This document shows positions 39,833 through 52,063 of a DNA stretch of 64,000 nt, one piece after another. The notes beneath the pieces were generated by a model, which saw nothing but the letters and a program-made list of their open reading frames with translations, was not told the DNA's origin and ran no database searches. Positions within the stretch are counted from its first letter, which is position 1. Each line of letters starts with the position of its first letter. The translations under genes were made by a program, and so were the position numbers. Source of the DNA: Taxillus chinensis (taxonomy: Eukaryota > Streptophyta > Magnoliopsida > Santalales > Loranthaceae); contig JAKCVP010000389.1 in the NCBI GenBank assembly GCA_023512835.1, positions 62,001-126,000 of the forward strand, written 5' to 3'.

Positions 39833-42800
39833 GAAATGCGGCACAAAAATTCGTCAAGTTCAACTGCCAGGCGTTCCTGGATTGGGGGAATGAAAGAAGC
39901 TTCCACGTTCATCAGCCAGCAACAGACTTGCAACCAATGTGAAAGAATCCGTCTCGTCGTGAGCCTGATCCCGGCGCAACAGGGTTATGGGGTCGCGGGG
40001 TTGCCGCTCACATGGCAGGCAGTTTTCTCCTATTCTTCTCGAAATGCGCGATACATGAGAGCTTGGCCAGCAATGCACGGACGGCGCAGCTCGAATCTTG
40101 GTGATGCAAGGACTGAATCAGCTAACAGTAGGGCTTAGGTCGTGGGATCAAGTCTTGAGTGCTTCAGAGGCCCGCCATTGAAGTGCCTTTTTGAATGCAG
40201 AGTGCCTGATGACTCGTCGCAGAGGTCTGCGAGCAGACAGCTTGTTTGTGAGTCGTGCCGCCCGTTTGCCTGATCTCAACGCATCGCCTTGCTTACCATA
40301 GCAATACTTTCACTTTCCGTGGACTTCGACGAGCAGCGACGCTTCGGACGGGAAGGATTCTGCGGGTCCGTGACAGGCCGCGATCGAGGTCGGTGTGTAC
40401 AAGGACTGCTCGCTCGGGCTGCAATGCGTTTCTAGGGCCGTCGAATCGTGGAGAGGTCGGGGGGGAGGCGACGGTATTCGATTCCGCTGCCCTGCAGAGC
40501 CCGCGGGCTGGGAAGGGGGCTCGTCGTCGTCTCAGCCTCTGCCTCTGCGCAGCCAGGACACCTAGCAAGCTTTGCCGAGTGGGTCGCATTTCCTCAAAGC
40601 GGCAGTGACATGATCCAGCGTCACGAGGACAGGGGCAGTTTACCAGCTTCCATGGAACAGGCCGGGCGGAAGAACATGTGAAGAAGCTTCGACTGTGTGT
40701 CTCCCTCGATTTCGACGCAATGGCGCCACTCTCGCACCTTCCGACACACGACCAGCTCGTGCAAGAGGAGAAGCGTCGCACTCAGCAGCCCCGGTGTACG
40801 GCGATCAGTCGCTGGAAAAAGGGTTGTACACAGCAGAGGGGAAGCATGGACTGCAGTGCATTCCAAATCCTGTCGCTCGAGTCAGGGCCCTTCTCTCTGC
40901 TATTTGAGGCCTGCTGGGATCGAGTGCGGCAGCGTCGAGGGCCGGGTCATGGTTGAGTCAGCCTCTTCGTTGCAATGCATGGCGGGCCATGACCGCAGGT
41001 GGTCTCAAGCCACCTACCAGCGCTTGTGAGGATGGGCCGCTAGGGCGAGGGCTAGCGCGTCTTGTATCATCCACCTCTTGCCTATCAGCTGTCTGGGACG
41101 ACGAGGTGCGAGCGGTCATGCTACCACATTACACGTATTGGACTGCTGCAGGCCAGCACAAATTTGTCATCACACAGGGCGCTCGTCCCTAGGCCTTGGG
41201 CAAACATATGACGACCAGCACGCAGACGATGAGGCGCAAATGATGCCGTTGCGGCGCCAGGACAGGCTAGATGCCGCTGCTGGCTCTCGAGCCCTCCTCT
41301 TGACCATTACAGAATATGTAGAGATGGGCAGGGATTGCATGCATTGTTTCAGATGTGTCGATGCAAGTCATTGTCCTCGTCGGCGCAGCTGCGACTACCC
41401 GCCTCGCGACGGATGAGCCACGGTGAGATTGATCTGGCGAGCACGAGGCGATGGAAGGCCCCTCGAGGGCCAGAAACGGGCGGATGGAATTTGCGAGACA
41501 AGACCACAGGACAGCGATATGGGTCGAGGCTAGACGCATGCGCGCCGCGACAATGGGAGGTCTCCATGAGCTTAAGATCGCTTTCACTCTCTCCCGCACG
41601 CTCCTGCTCGCCTGCTCGGAAGGTCACTGGCGGGTCCTGAATCAGGCAGGGGGAGAATGTGCTGTAAGCGACGGCAGCGATTGGAGGATGGGACCAAAGT
41701 CGACGGCGAGTGAGAGGAATGCTGCTGCTGCTCCTGCTGCTGCTGCTGTCGCTGCAATATCCGATTTGCAGCAGGACATTGACAGGACCTTTCCCCCCTT
41801 GGGATCGTTCAAGCTACGCCTACCATACACGCCATCTACCGGGTTCTGTTGCCATTCGAGGTGCGAGTGCGCTTTCCGTGGAGTCGCTCTGGATGGGGTC
41901 GCCCCGGTCACCAAATGCCCAATCTGAGCAGCCCAATTTCGTCCTCGCGAAATCCGCTCCAACCAGTGCCTCGAGTGGCGCTCGCGTTGCCTGGGAGGCT
42001 TCTTGGGGCACGCCGCCAGGGGACCCCCCAACCAACGCCGGTGACAGGAAACGGTCTGGGGGGAGGCCCCAAGTTGATGCTCCCTTGCCGCCTCATCCAA
42101 TCCTCCCGGCTGGGTGCGTCTGTCTGGTCGATTCTGCGCAGAGCCGCAGCTGGCTCGACTGGAGCGGGCCCAGTGTCGCCTGACCGCTCTGTTCCTGCGT
42201 AGCCACTATGACGCCGCAGAATCTTCCTGTTCAGGGAATGCACAGGCGCAGATCAGCGCCCCTGGCTTTGGTGCTTGGTGTACGCATTGCTCGAATTGGG
42301 ATCGCTGCGCTGCCTGCTGGCGGGTCGTCGACAGAGCTGCGCCCATCGATTTCTCCCACGTCGCGTCTTCCGGCTCAAAAACACATAGACGCCCTTCTCT
42401 GACGATCTTCCCTTTTTGGCGTCCCTGCCTTGGTTAGTGCTGCACCTATCATCCTGCTTTCCTCAGCCTCTTCGTGTTGCTCACGCTATCCGTGCTGAGC
42501 TCTGGCATGCTTTGTCCGTTCTTTGTCGTCTGATATTTCATCTTGGGTCAGGCCTCGACAGCTCGCGTACTCGCGAGCCAATTTCCTCAAGATCGCACAT
42601 TGATCTCTGTCACAGCGTCTAGAGTCGGCCTCATCTTACAAAAGCGATCTCATCACCCCAGCACTCTTGTCCATCCCCAGGTCTCACAGCGAATCGCACC
42701 TTCAAGTCAAGCTTGATTCACGCCCGTTGCACGTTGCGCAGAGTCGGCAATCGTCAAGCATTTATCGTTGACAGCACCATCCTCGTTTCTTTTGCTCAAA

Positions 42801-43203
42801 AGTTCACCCGAGCTGAGCTGGCTTCAACGGAGAATTCCCCAAGCACCTGTTAATCTGATCCTCCCCCGCAGAGCGCGCGAGACAGCTCTTTTTCCCAGTG
42901 AGTCTTTGAATTCACGGTAGAGTCTTCACTCACAGTCTCTCTGATTGTGTGCTCCAGCTCGGCGAGCGAGACTGACGTTGACAAGAACCGCATGAATCAA
43001 CGCTCCTGCTTTGGATCGAATCTCCGAAGCATTTCTCTCAGAACCCCTTCCAGTGCGGTCCTGAGAATTACGACGCCTAATTCCCCAGCTCCTCAGTTGT
43101 AGGAGCAATCTGATGCTGCACAGCGGTCAGTAGTGACCGACGGATATTTGTCAATTTGGCCCAGCCAGCTTTCACCTCACGTGAAAAGACTTCACAAAAG
43201 CCA
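39833..43203. other. Long gene-free region (3.4 kb) upstream of the NDT80-like gene
   Basis: Many frames of 60-160 codons overlap on both strands in GC-rich DNA, with no motif, signal peptide or splice pattern. The last 800 bp are pyrimidine-rich (TCTTTCCCTTTTTGG and similar), typical of a fungal promoter and leader. A GCT-rich tract lies at 41721-41755. This probably includes a long regulatory region and 5'UTR of the transcription factor. Confidence 0.5.
41721..41755. repeat. Imperfect GCT microsatellite
   Basis: About ten GCT triplets with two interruptions, in apparently non-coding DNA. Confidence 0.8.
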
Positions 43204-43687
43204 ATGACTACCCACAACTGGTGCTCGCCGCAACAATCACCCAGTCAGTCCTATCCTGGACCTAGCGACTCCGACTCTGCATCCAGCCCACAAGTGCTGA
43301 CGCCGCCGCCGTCGCTCTGGGAGCAAGAGTGGCTCGGAGAGACTGGAGGAAGCACACACAGCAAAGACATGTCGATGTTAGCGCGCCCGCGAGGCCTTTC
43401 GCAGCAGAGCTGCGGCGGTGGTATGGGCCCAGGTACGTGAGAATCTCGTCAGCGTTCTTGAAAAATGTGTCGTGCAGCACGAGCAGCCGCGACGAGCACT
43501 TGAGGACAAGAGAGCGAGGGACGTTGGACGCTAGCTTGCTGCGGCAGACGCGAGTGCAATGCTGCGCTGTTGCAAAGCTTCAATGTCGTCGGCGCCACCG
43601 CGCTCTCCACCGCCCTCTGCTCAGGTCGAAAGATGGCAGCTGCGACCCTTCCGGATCCGGCTTCAAGGTTCGACGACTCCCGTCAAT

Positions 43688-43718
<31 letters not shown>

Positions 43719-46365
43719 CCCACGTACCTACCTTCCTCCTCTCCCACCCAGTGGACTGACCACCACTTCCACGCCTGCTCTCCACCCCCACTACCTTATG
43801 TTCCCTCCCCCCCTTGTGGCATCCCACCCCAGGGTCACTGCCCCATGCATGGCCAGCAAACTGCCTTATCGCGACCAATCTCTGGGCCCCCGGCGCCGCA
43901 GAGCAGTGGTTGCCCATGAACAAGGCATGACTCGACGCGTTTGTCGATCTCACATCCTGGACTACCTTTCCCTTGCCGCTCCTCGCCTGTCGCTCTTCGG
44001 GTACGAATGCTGACGTCTATTGCCTCCTCTGTAGACACGCTGCAGCATGCACATGTTGGCGCTGATTCACACTGCCTGCCCGGGGCCGCCGACGACTCGT
44101 TCAAGCATTGTGCCCGTCCCTCGCCCACCCCAGACTCGGCCAGCTCGCTGCTCTCCGACCGCTGTCGACGGGAGCTGGCGGCGGTCAGGGACCAGCAGCA
44201 CCCGTCGCAGCACCAACAGCAGCAGCTTCCGGCTCCCCGACACTTCCACTCGCCCTCCAACCACAATAGCGATGCCTACTCAACTCAAGACCAGATCCTG
44301 GCAAGTCCGTCGTAAGTAGCTGTCTGCGTTTCACTGGTCGCCACCCGCCCAGTCGCCGAATCTTACTGGCTCCCATGCCACGGTGAGAGCTGGTCGGCGT
44401 CTCACCGGTCCCCTAGCAGTCGCGTACACGGCGACGACTTGTACATCCTAGACAGGGATTCTGCCTTCGCACAGCCTTCCTCCGACGTGTGACTGGCCGA
44501 TGTAGATGATCGCGCGACCCAAACCTGTCTCTGCCATGATCTCTCCGCAAGCCACGCTTAGCCCCCCTGTCCAACACTTCCTGCGTCACCACTTCATTCG
44601 CTAACATATCATATCACCAGATTCACTGCCTCGCACTACGACCTGGGTTTTACCACCCCTCACTCCCGTGGACAGTTGCTACACTCCCCTTTCACCCTAT
44701 CAAGCTCCTTTGGACCCTCCGCCAACTCCCTCTCTTCATACCAGCTGGCCGCCACCAGCCAGCCGTATGTGGACCACTTCAGTCCAACCACACAGCCTTC
44801 GTCTTACTCAACCTTTGACCGCACTTCCTCTTTGTACGTGCCTGACTTCCAATCCCTCGTCTCCATCCTCGATGCTCACGCTCCTTCCCGCAGTGACATG
44901 TCACGCCCACGGTCACCACGAGCATATGCCGCTCCCTCATATGCCACTCCTGCTCTGACCATGCCTGGCAGAGCAGAATATGGTCCTCCAGCGCCAAGAG
45001 GTACGTTAAATCATCCAGGCTCCACAGGTTCGCACTGACGACCCACCAGCAGAGCCGCCACGGACGATGCCGTCGGCTCCACTGCCACAGTCTCCGGGCA
45101 GACTGGCCACTTATAGCACTTCCCTCTCTGCCGAATTTGGGGCCCCCAGCAGCGATCGTGCCGAAAGACTGCGCTTCCCCATTCTCGAGCAGAAGATGGA
45201 AGTCTTCACTGAGCAAGTTGCCGGTGCTCAGCCCATCACCCCCGATGTGATTGCCTCTGTGGACAAGAACATCTTCCTCAACAAGTCCGACGGCCACATG
45301 ACCTGCTACCGTCGGAACTATATCGCCGTTCAGTGCCATTACGAGCTGACAAACTGTCCATCGAACGCAAAGTTATACATCAACCATCCTGAGCAAGGGC
45401 ATCGGATGGTGCAGGCATTCGGAGTGCTTGTCTCGGCGACGATCGATGACCCGCACGGAAAATCGGTGCTGCTGCTTCAGCATACGCCGAAGCGGGACAA
45501 GGGACCAAAGGATCCCCCCCAGATCATGCCCTTGGGACCCTCCATCGCGGGTGCATCCAGCCGACCGCCTCTGGGACATCACCCCATGCCCCTCTCGAAT
45601 GGGCCAAATCTGCCTTTGCAGAACCCGGATTCGTCGCGGAACAACTTTTCCAGCAGCCAGCACACCTTCGAGCGGATCCAGTTCCAGCAGGCAACGGCGA
45701 ACAATGGACGACGCCGCGCTCAGCAGCAATTCTACCATCTGATCGTCCAGCTCCATGCCGACATCAGGACGTCAAGTTCTGACAGTCCGCAATGGGTGTT
45801 GATCGCACAGCGCATATCAGATCAGCTGGTAGTCCGTGGTCGCTCTCCAGGCCACTACAAGGATACGTCTGGCGAGGGACCCAGTGCAGCAAGCGGCGGC
45901 GGCGGTGGCGGTCATGGCAGCCGGCAAAGTTATAGCCACCAGACCTACCCAGGAGCTACTCGATCTTCGAGCATTGGGATGGGCTACACATTGGCCAGCA
46001 ACGGCGGTCTTGGTGGCAGCGCAGGAGGCATGTACCGTGGTCACCAGTCGTACATGCAGCCTTCACCGACTTTGAGCCAAAATGGTTCATCTGCATCTTC
46101 GTGCGCCTCGACTGCACGCGACCAAGAAGTCGAGTACGCATTCAAACCGGAGCTCGGCTATCGCTCTTCGCAGGAGCTTCCGGCGTACTCGACATTGCAA
46201 GTACAGCCTTCATCGTACAGCCTGGGATCGGTTCCGATGAAGGTTGAGAGCAGTGGTGGCGGGCAGGAGGGTGGCAACAGTGGCAGTGGCACGTGGCAGT
46301 CTAGCGGCTACAGCAGCTTTGGGACGATTGGCAATGCCGGATTCGCCATCAACGCCGGATACTAG
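43204..46365 (+). CDS. NDT80/PhoG-domain transcription factor, VIB-1/XprG-like
   Basis: Model join(43204..43432, 44035..44311, 44621..45000, 45050..46365); 733 aa. Phases agree at every junction. The core is secure: exon 3 opens FTASHYDLGFTTPHSRGQLL and exon 4 carries the DNA-binding domain (LRFPILEQKMEVF...DGHMTCYRRNYIAVQCHYEL...VSATIDD...QHTPKRDKG), followed by LIVQLHADI and a Ser/Gly-rich tail. The family is p53-like in fold. VIB-1 and XprG regulate heterokaryon incompatibility, proteases and the starvation response. Exon 2 is supported by a textbook acceptor (GCTGAC...CCTCTGTAG) and a Gln/His-rich stretch. Exon 1 and its 602-bp intron are the least certain part; another small exon could lie inside. 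The last intron ends in a tandem CAGCAG acceptor. Confidence 0.82.
43688..43717. repeat. (AAC)10 microsatellite in the inferred first intron of the NDT80-like gene
   Basis: A perfect run of ten AAC triplets. In the predicted intron it would not be translated. If the region were an exon it would code poly-Asn, poly-Thr or poly-Gln depending on frame. Confidence 0.9.
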
Positions 46366-49300
46366 GCGCCGGTTTGGGGAAGGGGTCAACAGCTTTTTCT
46401 TTTCTCATCAGCGACGGGCGTTCTGGACGGGAGTTTTCTTTTTCTTTTCGAGGCATTGTTACTTTTGTCCCAGGCGAACGGGACTAACGGCCTTTACCAG
46501 CGATCGCGCTGGTCGTGATAAGGGGATCAGCGTAGAGGAGGGACACTTTAGGAATGACATGTGACGGTGTACATTCGCTGGCATGGGCATGTCGAATCTG
46601 CTAGGATGATAGAGAGTGCCAGAGTGCCGGATATACCTAGGTGGTCAGCATGTCGCTTGATTGACACCGAGGGGTAAGGCAAGCAGAGCAGCAAGTACAG
46701 CAAAGCTGTCGTGGCCAAATACAAGCAACGAAAAAGGCCAGCGCCAGCAGGGGAGGGCTCTGCGAATTGTGAGATGACCGACAAGAAAGCGTAGATAGGC
46801 GTGTGTAGGGTCTCCAGCGTGACGAACTTAATGACAGGGGCAGGCAATTGTGTGTGCGCTTACAAAACACATCCCTCTCTTTTCTTTTCCTTTTTACCCT
46901 CTGTTCCTTTCTTCTACCACCTTCCATGACTGCTGACTGCGTGCAGGGCATGTGCCACCCGAGCCCTTTGAGAAACATTGCCCGATTTAGCCGCTCGCGT
47001 GCAGCGTGTACACGAGCTAGGTGCGCACGCAGGACTCGACTTAGTTTGGTGCAACAATGCCGCATCTGGAAGTCGTGGATGCAAACGGAGGTTACTCGTC
47101 CGCATTGACGTTTTGGGCCAGACTGCCTCCCTGTCTCCCGCCGCCGTTCCCATCTCCTGGACCACCTGCCCGAGTTTTACCGCCTGCATTCGATGCGCTT
47201 GTCTTGCGCGACACGACACGACATTACCACATATCCAATGGATGGCATAGAGAGTGGAGAGGACACAAGACGAAAGAGATTACTTGAAGTGGAAAATAAA
47301 GGGGAGGAAGAAGGATGGGGGAAATGATTTGGAATTCAGAGGATCGGTGCAGTGTTTGAGATTTGATTGGTCAGGGAGGATATGTTGGATTTGTCGCGTG
47401 GTTGATCATTCGATTGTTGGATGATGAGGGCTTCGGTATGGCTTCTGAATTGCTCGATTGCTTGGATGAAATTGCTGATGGCTGGATTGAAATTGTTGAA
47501 TGGCTTCAAGCTTGATGAGTGATGGCTAATTATTGTATGCGAGCATGCCAGAATCAAATGAATAAGAATGTGACTTGAGATCCTAATTTTACGTATAGAA
47601 TTTAGCCAAGCATATGCAACATGCAGCAGACACAGCCTGTGCATATACACACACAGCGATATCCAAACTCCATCTCCCACCTTCATAGAGTACATGATGA
47701 GCAAATCCCCTCTCGGCCATGCAAGCAGCACATGACAACCGAACAAGTGACTAAAAAGCACATCCTCACCGATCAGAGCAAGTATTCCAAGCGCCATAAT
47801 TCAGCGCACGCAAACAGGTACCTACCCATCGCAAGCGGCCAGACTCTTGAACGTAAATTTCAGTCTAAAGTTGGATGGTGGTTGATGTAAACTTTGCGCT
47901 AGTCTGCGTTCGGGATCGGCGTGAACTCTAATTTGAGGCTGCTGAGGATGCGCGCGGATGATGGCGGGTGGTGACTGGGCCGAGGGGGGATGCGGATGGG
48001 ATACTGTGTTTCATGGGCTGCAGTTAGTTTCCTTAGTCCTGAATGAATGAGACATGATGGTTTTTGCATGGGGTTTGATATGATGGTGAGTATAAGTGAG
48101 GGATGGGCTGGGCTGGGCTGGGATGTGAGAGGGCATCAGATCGATAGCGGTTGTGGCTGGAGAATGGAAGACTGTTAGGATGTACGGTACGGTCTGTCGT
48201 CTGGTTAGAAGTATCCAGGGTCAGATCGAGATTCTGTTAGATCATAGCAGCGTCACGACGGGAATTGCTTTTGCATGTAGATTAGCCATGCACATCATCC
48301 TCTCCGATGGTAAGTCTACTGCAACCTTACTTGAGCGCAGCTGCGTGCTCGTTGTCATTCTCATTTCTCAACTCCATCGCACATGCATAGGAGCGGAGGA
48401 ATCAGAGAACGCGCTTCAGTATTGCTGTATGGAACAGATTTGGAGCATTTTACGGTGGCCTGACTTTCAGCTTTAGGACATTGCTCAGGATTTTTGTGAG
48501 GCAGCATTTGTTACAATTTACGAAGTGCACCCATCAGTATCGACTCTACGAAATGGAAACTCATCGATAGCACAGTTTTAGTTCAATTTCATGACACCTG
48601 TTGCCTGAATGCTTGATCCTATCAAACCCCTGAAATGGTTGAGGTGGTCTCAATAAAGTACTGCATGTTCAAGGATCCTCAAACATCCAGGGTTTTGTAA
48701 GGTGGAACAAAACCCCAGGCGTATTCAAATTTCTTGACAAGGGTCCTTGAATCCTTTAATCAGCTACAAAAGTACATGGTTTCTCGAACATTGTCCTAGC
48801 TTCTCTAGACTTCCTCATAACTCTGGGCAAATGTGGGCCCCTGAACGATGCAATTATCAATCAGTCAGAAATGCCGAGTGTCAGCCAGCATTGACGGATA
48901 CCAGATGCGGCACTGATGACTTGGCGAGAAAGCAGTGACGAAAGATGGAAATAGACACGCAATGCGGCTCATCGGATTTGCGGATTTAGACGGGACTGGA
49001 TACCTTTGCGCCGGTGCGGCCGGCGTTAGATGCTGGCGGTGCGGTCTTAAGCTTCTGAAACCATCTACCTCCAGGTCCTTGTCCTTCGAGGCTTCTTCCA
49101 TCGGGTGGCCTGAGTTTTGGGCCTTTGAGCTGTCGACCTTGCGTGCTCGACGTCCATATCGGGCAAGAGATGCGAGCTCGAGTCGTCGCAGTACAATATC
49201 TACGCTTGGGGCCGGAGTGGCTGGACTGCTGGCTTGATAGCTGGTCGCTTGAGTGGATGAGTAAATGCTGAGTGATTGGTCAATGGAATACGAAGTAGAC

Positions 49301-49445
49301 TGGCGTCCAATGTTGGTGGGTGATCAGGACTTGATATAAGATGCACCACTATGCCTGGCCAGCTTGAAGACATGGACAGAAACCATAGTACGTACAGCCA
49401 GTCAGCTCCGTTCTAGCATCAATCATCACTTCATCCACGCATACA
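46366..49445. other. Intergenic region (3.1 kb), no confident gene
   Basis: The region follows the NDT80-like gene with a T-rich 3' flank (TTTTTCTTTTCTC near 46392). A GGGCT repeat lies at 48105-48122. From 47.3 to 48.8 kb the sequence is AT-richer and has no good frames. A minus-strand open frame at 48865-49335 is discussed under findings. The end is the SDR promoter. Confidence 0.5.
48105..48122. repeat. GGGCT pentanucleotide repeat
   Basis: Just over three tandem GGGCT units in non-coding DNA. Confidence 0.75.
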
Positions 49446-50186
49446 ATGTCACCAAAAACAGTCCTGATAACAGGCGCAAATAGGGGCATCGGTCTCTCCA
49501 TCGCACGAGTCTATGCCCTGCGCTTCCCTACGCACACAGTCATCCTCAGCAGCCGCTCTCTTCCCGCTGCCCGGGACGCAATAGCTTCGCTGGTCTCCTC
49601 TGGCGTAATGGCCTCTCTACACCCCCTGGAACTCGACGTCGCTTCAGATGCATCCATTGCCGCTGCCGTCCAAGCCGTTGCAGAGCAACATGGAAAACTG
49701 GACGTTCTGATCAACAACGCTGGCATAGCATCAGTTCCCAATGAGTCCACCGGACCAGCGGAACACAGGTCCATATTTGCCCAAACACTTGATGTGAATG
49801 TCGCAAGCGTCTATAATCTATCATTTGCCTTTCGTCCACTTCTAGCGGTTACTGCAGGCACAATCGTCAACATCTCGAGCGGACGTGCGTCGCTTTCTCG
49901 ATCTGCGGACATGAAGCTTCCGCCAACGGCATCAGTATCATACTCCATAAGCAAAGCGGCTTTGAATAGTTTAAGCATCGAGCTAGGAAAGATTCTCCAG
50001 GGCGACAAAGTCGGCGTCGTTTGTGTCAACCCCGGACATTGTCGAACTGCTTTCAATGGCTTCAGGGGCACCAGGGATCCCGAAGTAGGCGCTGAAGTCG
50101 TGGTAGATGTCCTTGAGCTAGGTCATGGAGAGGGATTCTGGGAAATGGTGCAGGATGGAGGACAGGTTGCGCGAGCGCCTTGGTAG
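49446..50186 (+). CDS. Short-chain dehydrogenase/reductase (SDR), classical type
   Basis: This is an intronless 246-aa gene. It shows the classical SDR plan: cofactor motif TGANRGIG at 9-16, LDV at 63-65 (adenine-ring Asp), NNAG at 90-93, the active-site Ser in NISSG (144-145), and YSISK with Tyr166 and Lys170. PGH follows at the usual place after the catalytic helix. The family reduces carbonyls or oxidises alcohols with NAD(P)(H). The loop after the first strand (SSRSLPAARD) has Ser-Arg, which often goes with NADP(H), but this is weak evidence. Neither signal peptide nor membrane segment is present, so it is probably cytosolic. Substrate is unknown. It converges on thymidylate synthase 74 bp away, with no functional link seen. 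Confidence 0.92.
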   Translation: MSPKTVLITGANRGIGLSIARVYALRFPTHTVILSSRSLPAARDAIASLVSSGVMASLHPLELDVASDASIAAAVQAVAEQHGKLDVLINNAGIASVPNESTGPAEHRSIFAQTLDVNVASVYNLSFAFRPLLAVTAGTIVNISSGRASLSRSADMKLPPTASVSYSISKAALNSLSIELGKILQGDKVGVVCVNPGHCRTAFNGFRGTRDPEVGAEVVVDVLELGHGEGFWEMVQDGGQVARAPW

Positions 50187-50260
50187 CTGAGCTTATTTCC
50201 AGCTACCTAATGCCGCGCAGACGAATGCACTGAGACGCTCGGATTTTCCATGTGCGCATC

Positions 50261-51403
50261 TCAGACGCTCATCTTCATTGGCACGGCCTTGTGCGGATCG
50301 TAGCCGAGAATTTCAAAGTCTTTGACTTCCCAGCCATCCAAGGCCTTTACGCCGTTCCCTTTCGCTTCACCTTTTGGCTTCGACAAGTTTAATGCTGGGA
50401 AGTTTCTGGGCTCCCTTGTAATCTGCTCTTCCAAAGCGTCAACATGATCCAGGTAGACGTGAGCATCTCCCATATTGTGAGTCAGGCTTCCAGGAATGAG
50501 GTCGCAGGCGTGAGCCAGCATGTGCGTGAGGAGAGCATACGACGCAATGTTGAACGGAACGCCGAGACCCATATCGTTAGAGCGCTGGTAGAGAATTGTA
50601 TGTAGGACGCCACGCTCGTCCCTGTCCTGGGGCTCTGTCAGGGGTGCATTGAGTCCACTGTTAGCGCCGTTTGGGGGCTGAGACGTCGATGAAGCCGAAC
50701 CGTCATGACCGTTGGTCTTGTTCTTCCTTGCCTTGCCAGGAAACGAGACGTAAAATTGTGCAAACATGTGGCAGGGAGGGAGAGCCATTTTGCTCAGGTC
50801 AGCAGGGTTCCAAGCGCTCATGATGATTCGTCGGTCGAAGGGCTTATGCAGGAGCTTGTCCACAACCTCGGCCAATTGGTCGTAGCCTTGACCAGTATAG
50901 TCTGCTTTGGCGTCTTTATATTCGGCGCCGAAGTGTCGCCATTGAAAGCCATAGACGGGGCCTAAGTCGCCCTCTTCACGATGGCCAAGGCCGTTCTTGT
51001 CTAGAAAGTCGCGGGATCCGTTTCCGTCCCAGATGTGCACATTCTGATCTGATAGCTTGATTGAAGAAGTGCAGCCCTCAATGAACCAAAGTAGCTCTGC
51101 AATAATGGCGCGCGTGAAGACACGTTTTGTAGTCAGTAGAGGCAGCACAGGCTCTGCTTCGCCTGGGCTTGTCGACGATGGCCGAGAAAGGGCAAAACGA
51201 AGTGGTCGGGGCGCGAACAATGAGTACGTGCCTGTGCCTGTCCGGTCGGGCCTGTGCTCTCCATTGTCGAGAATATCACGGATGAGATCCAGGTATTGGT
51301 ACTCTTCATGGTCCCTTCGCGTTGATGACGATGGTGCCTCGGCAGACTTGCCGCTAATGGCATCTTTCAGGGCAGCCACAGCATTCGCAGTACCTGATGC
51401 CAT
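50261..51403 (-). CDS. CDC21: Thymidylate synthase
   Basis: This is an intronless 380-aa gene. It methylates dUMP to dTMP with methylene-tetrahydrofolate, the only de novo route to thymidylate. Signatures are RPDRTGTGT (51-59) at the phosphate-binding Arg loop, [39 protein letters not shown] (191-203) and the nucleophile Cys211 in [30 protein letters not shown] and [13 protein letters not shown] follow near the C-terminus, which ends KMSV. Two features lengthen it beyond the usual 300-320 aa: a Ser/Ala-rich N-terminal extension of about 30 residues and a hydrophilic insert at about 223-262. Such inserts are known in fungal enzymes. Yeast calls the gene CDC21/TMP1. It diverges from the ACBP gene. 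Confidence 0.97.
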   Translation of the reverse strand: MASGTANAVAALKDAISGKSAEAPSSSTRRDHEEYQYLDLIRDILDNGEHRPDRTGTGTYSLFAPRPLRFALSRPSSTSPGEAEPVLPLLTTKRVFTRAIIAELLWFIEGCTSSIKLSDQNVHIWDGNGSRDFLDKNGLGHREEGDLGPVYGFQWRHFGAEYKDAKADYTGQGYDQLAEVVDKLLHKPFDRRIIMSAWNPADLSKMALPPCHMFAQFYVSFPGKARKNKTNGHDGSASSTSQPPNGANSGLNAPLTEPQDRDERGVLHTILYQRSNDMGLGVPFNIASYALLTHMLAHACDLIPGSLTHNMGDAHVYLDHVDALEEQITREPRNFPALNLSKPKGEAKGNGVKALDGWEVKDFEILGYDPHKAVPMKMSV

Positions 51404-51669
51404 TTTGCAGACGATGTCGAGGACTAGAATGTGGAATGTAGATGTTCAAACGCGTAAAGTATGTTCAGACGCGTACGAGAGTGCCCGCGCGTCGTGAATG
51501 ACGAAGGAGCTTGTCGCAACTTACTAGACCTAATTGAGGCATTACTTCATTGGCAGGACCCCACCATCTTCCTGCACCTGACACTTGACCCCACGTAGAC
51601 CCTCAGACTCTCAAGACTGGTTTTTTGCAGCAATCACACAGTTCATCACCAGCCTCAGATCTATACATC
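51404..51669. promoter_or_regulatory. Bidirectional promoter, thymidylate synthase and ACBP
   Basis: 266 bp lie between the two ATGs. The sequence holds repeated ACGCGT/ACGCGTA-like cores (CAAACGCGTAAAG near 51448 and CAGACGCGTACG near 51468). ACGCGT is the MluI cell-cycle box bound by MBF in yeasts, which controls thymidylate synthase there. The match in sequence is direct; the regulatory meaning here is inference. Confidence 0.5.
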
Positions 51670-52063
51670 ATGGCCGACTTTGACGCTGTCGCCAAGTTTG
51701 CGACTACCCTCCCCAGTGCTTCCAACGATGAGAAGCTCGAGGTGAACGAGCCCCTTCTCCAGCCTCTGTACCTATACGAGCTGTCACTCATGGCATATAG
51801 ATGTACGCCCTGTACAAGCAGGCTAAGCAAGACCCTCCCTTCGAGAAGGTCAAAAGCCCCGGCATGTTCGACCTGACCGTACGTCGACACCCACCTCCTA
51901 CATTCGATCACGCTAACCATGTCTCAACTCGTAGGGCAAGGCTAAATACAATGCTTGGAAGGCGAAGGCGGACGCTGGACTTTCTGCTGATGATGCCAGA
52001 GAGCAGTACATTGCCTACGTCAAGAAGCTGGCCGAGGAGAAGGGCGTTCCTTTCAACCCTTGA
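51670..52063 (+). CDS. ACB1: Acyl-CoA-binding protein
   Basis: Exons join(51670..51741, 51801..51878, 51935..52063); 92 aa, the standard ACBP size. It binds long-chain acyl-CoA esters in the cytosol and carries them to lipid synthesis and other users. The four-helix domain is complete: FDAVAKFATTLPSASNDEKLE, then MYALYKQAKQDPP with the conserved YKQA, then FDLTGKAKYNAWKAKA with the Lys and Trp contacts of the ligand site, then the last helix AREQYIAYVKKLAEEKG. Both introns (59 and 56 bp) fall between codons. The upstream gene is thymidylate synthase in the opposite direction, and the next gene on this strand is 866 bp away. Confidence 0.97.

Noticed and set aside
47336..47797. 153-codon minus-strand frame
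   Set aside because: AT-rich, Ile/Ser/His-rich, with no domain or signal; likely chance.
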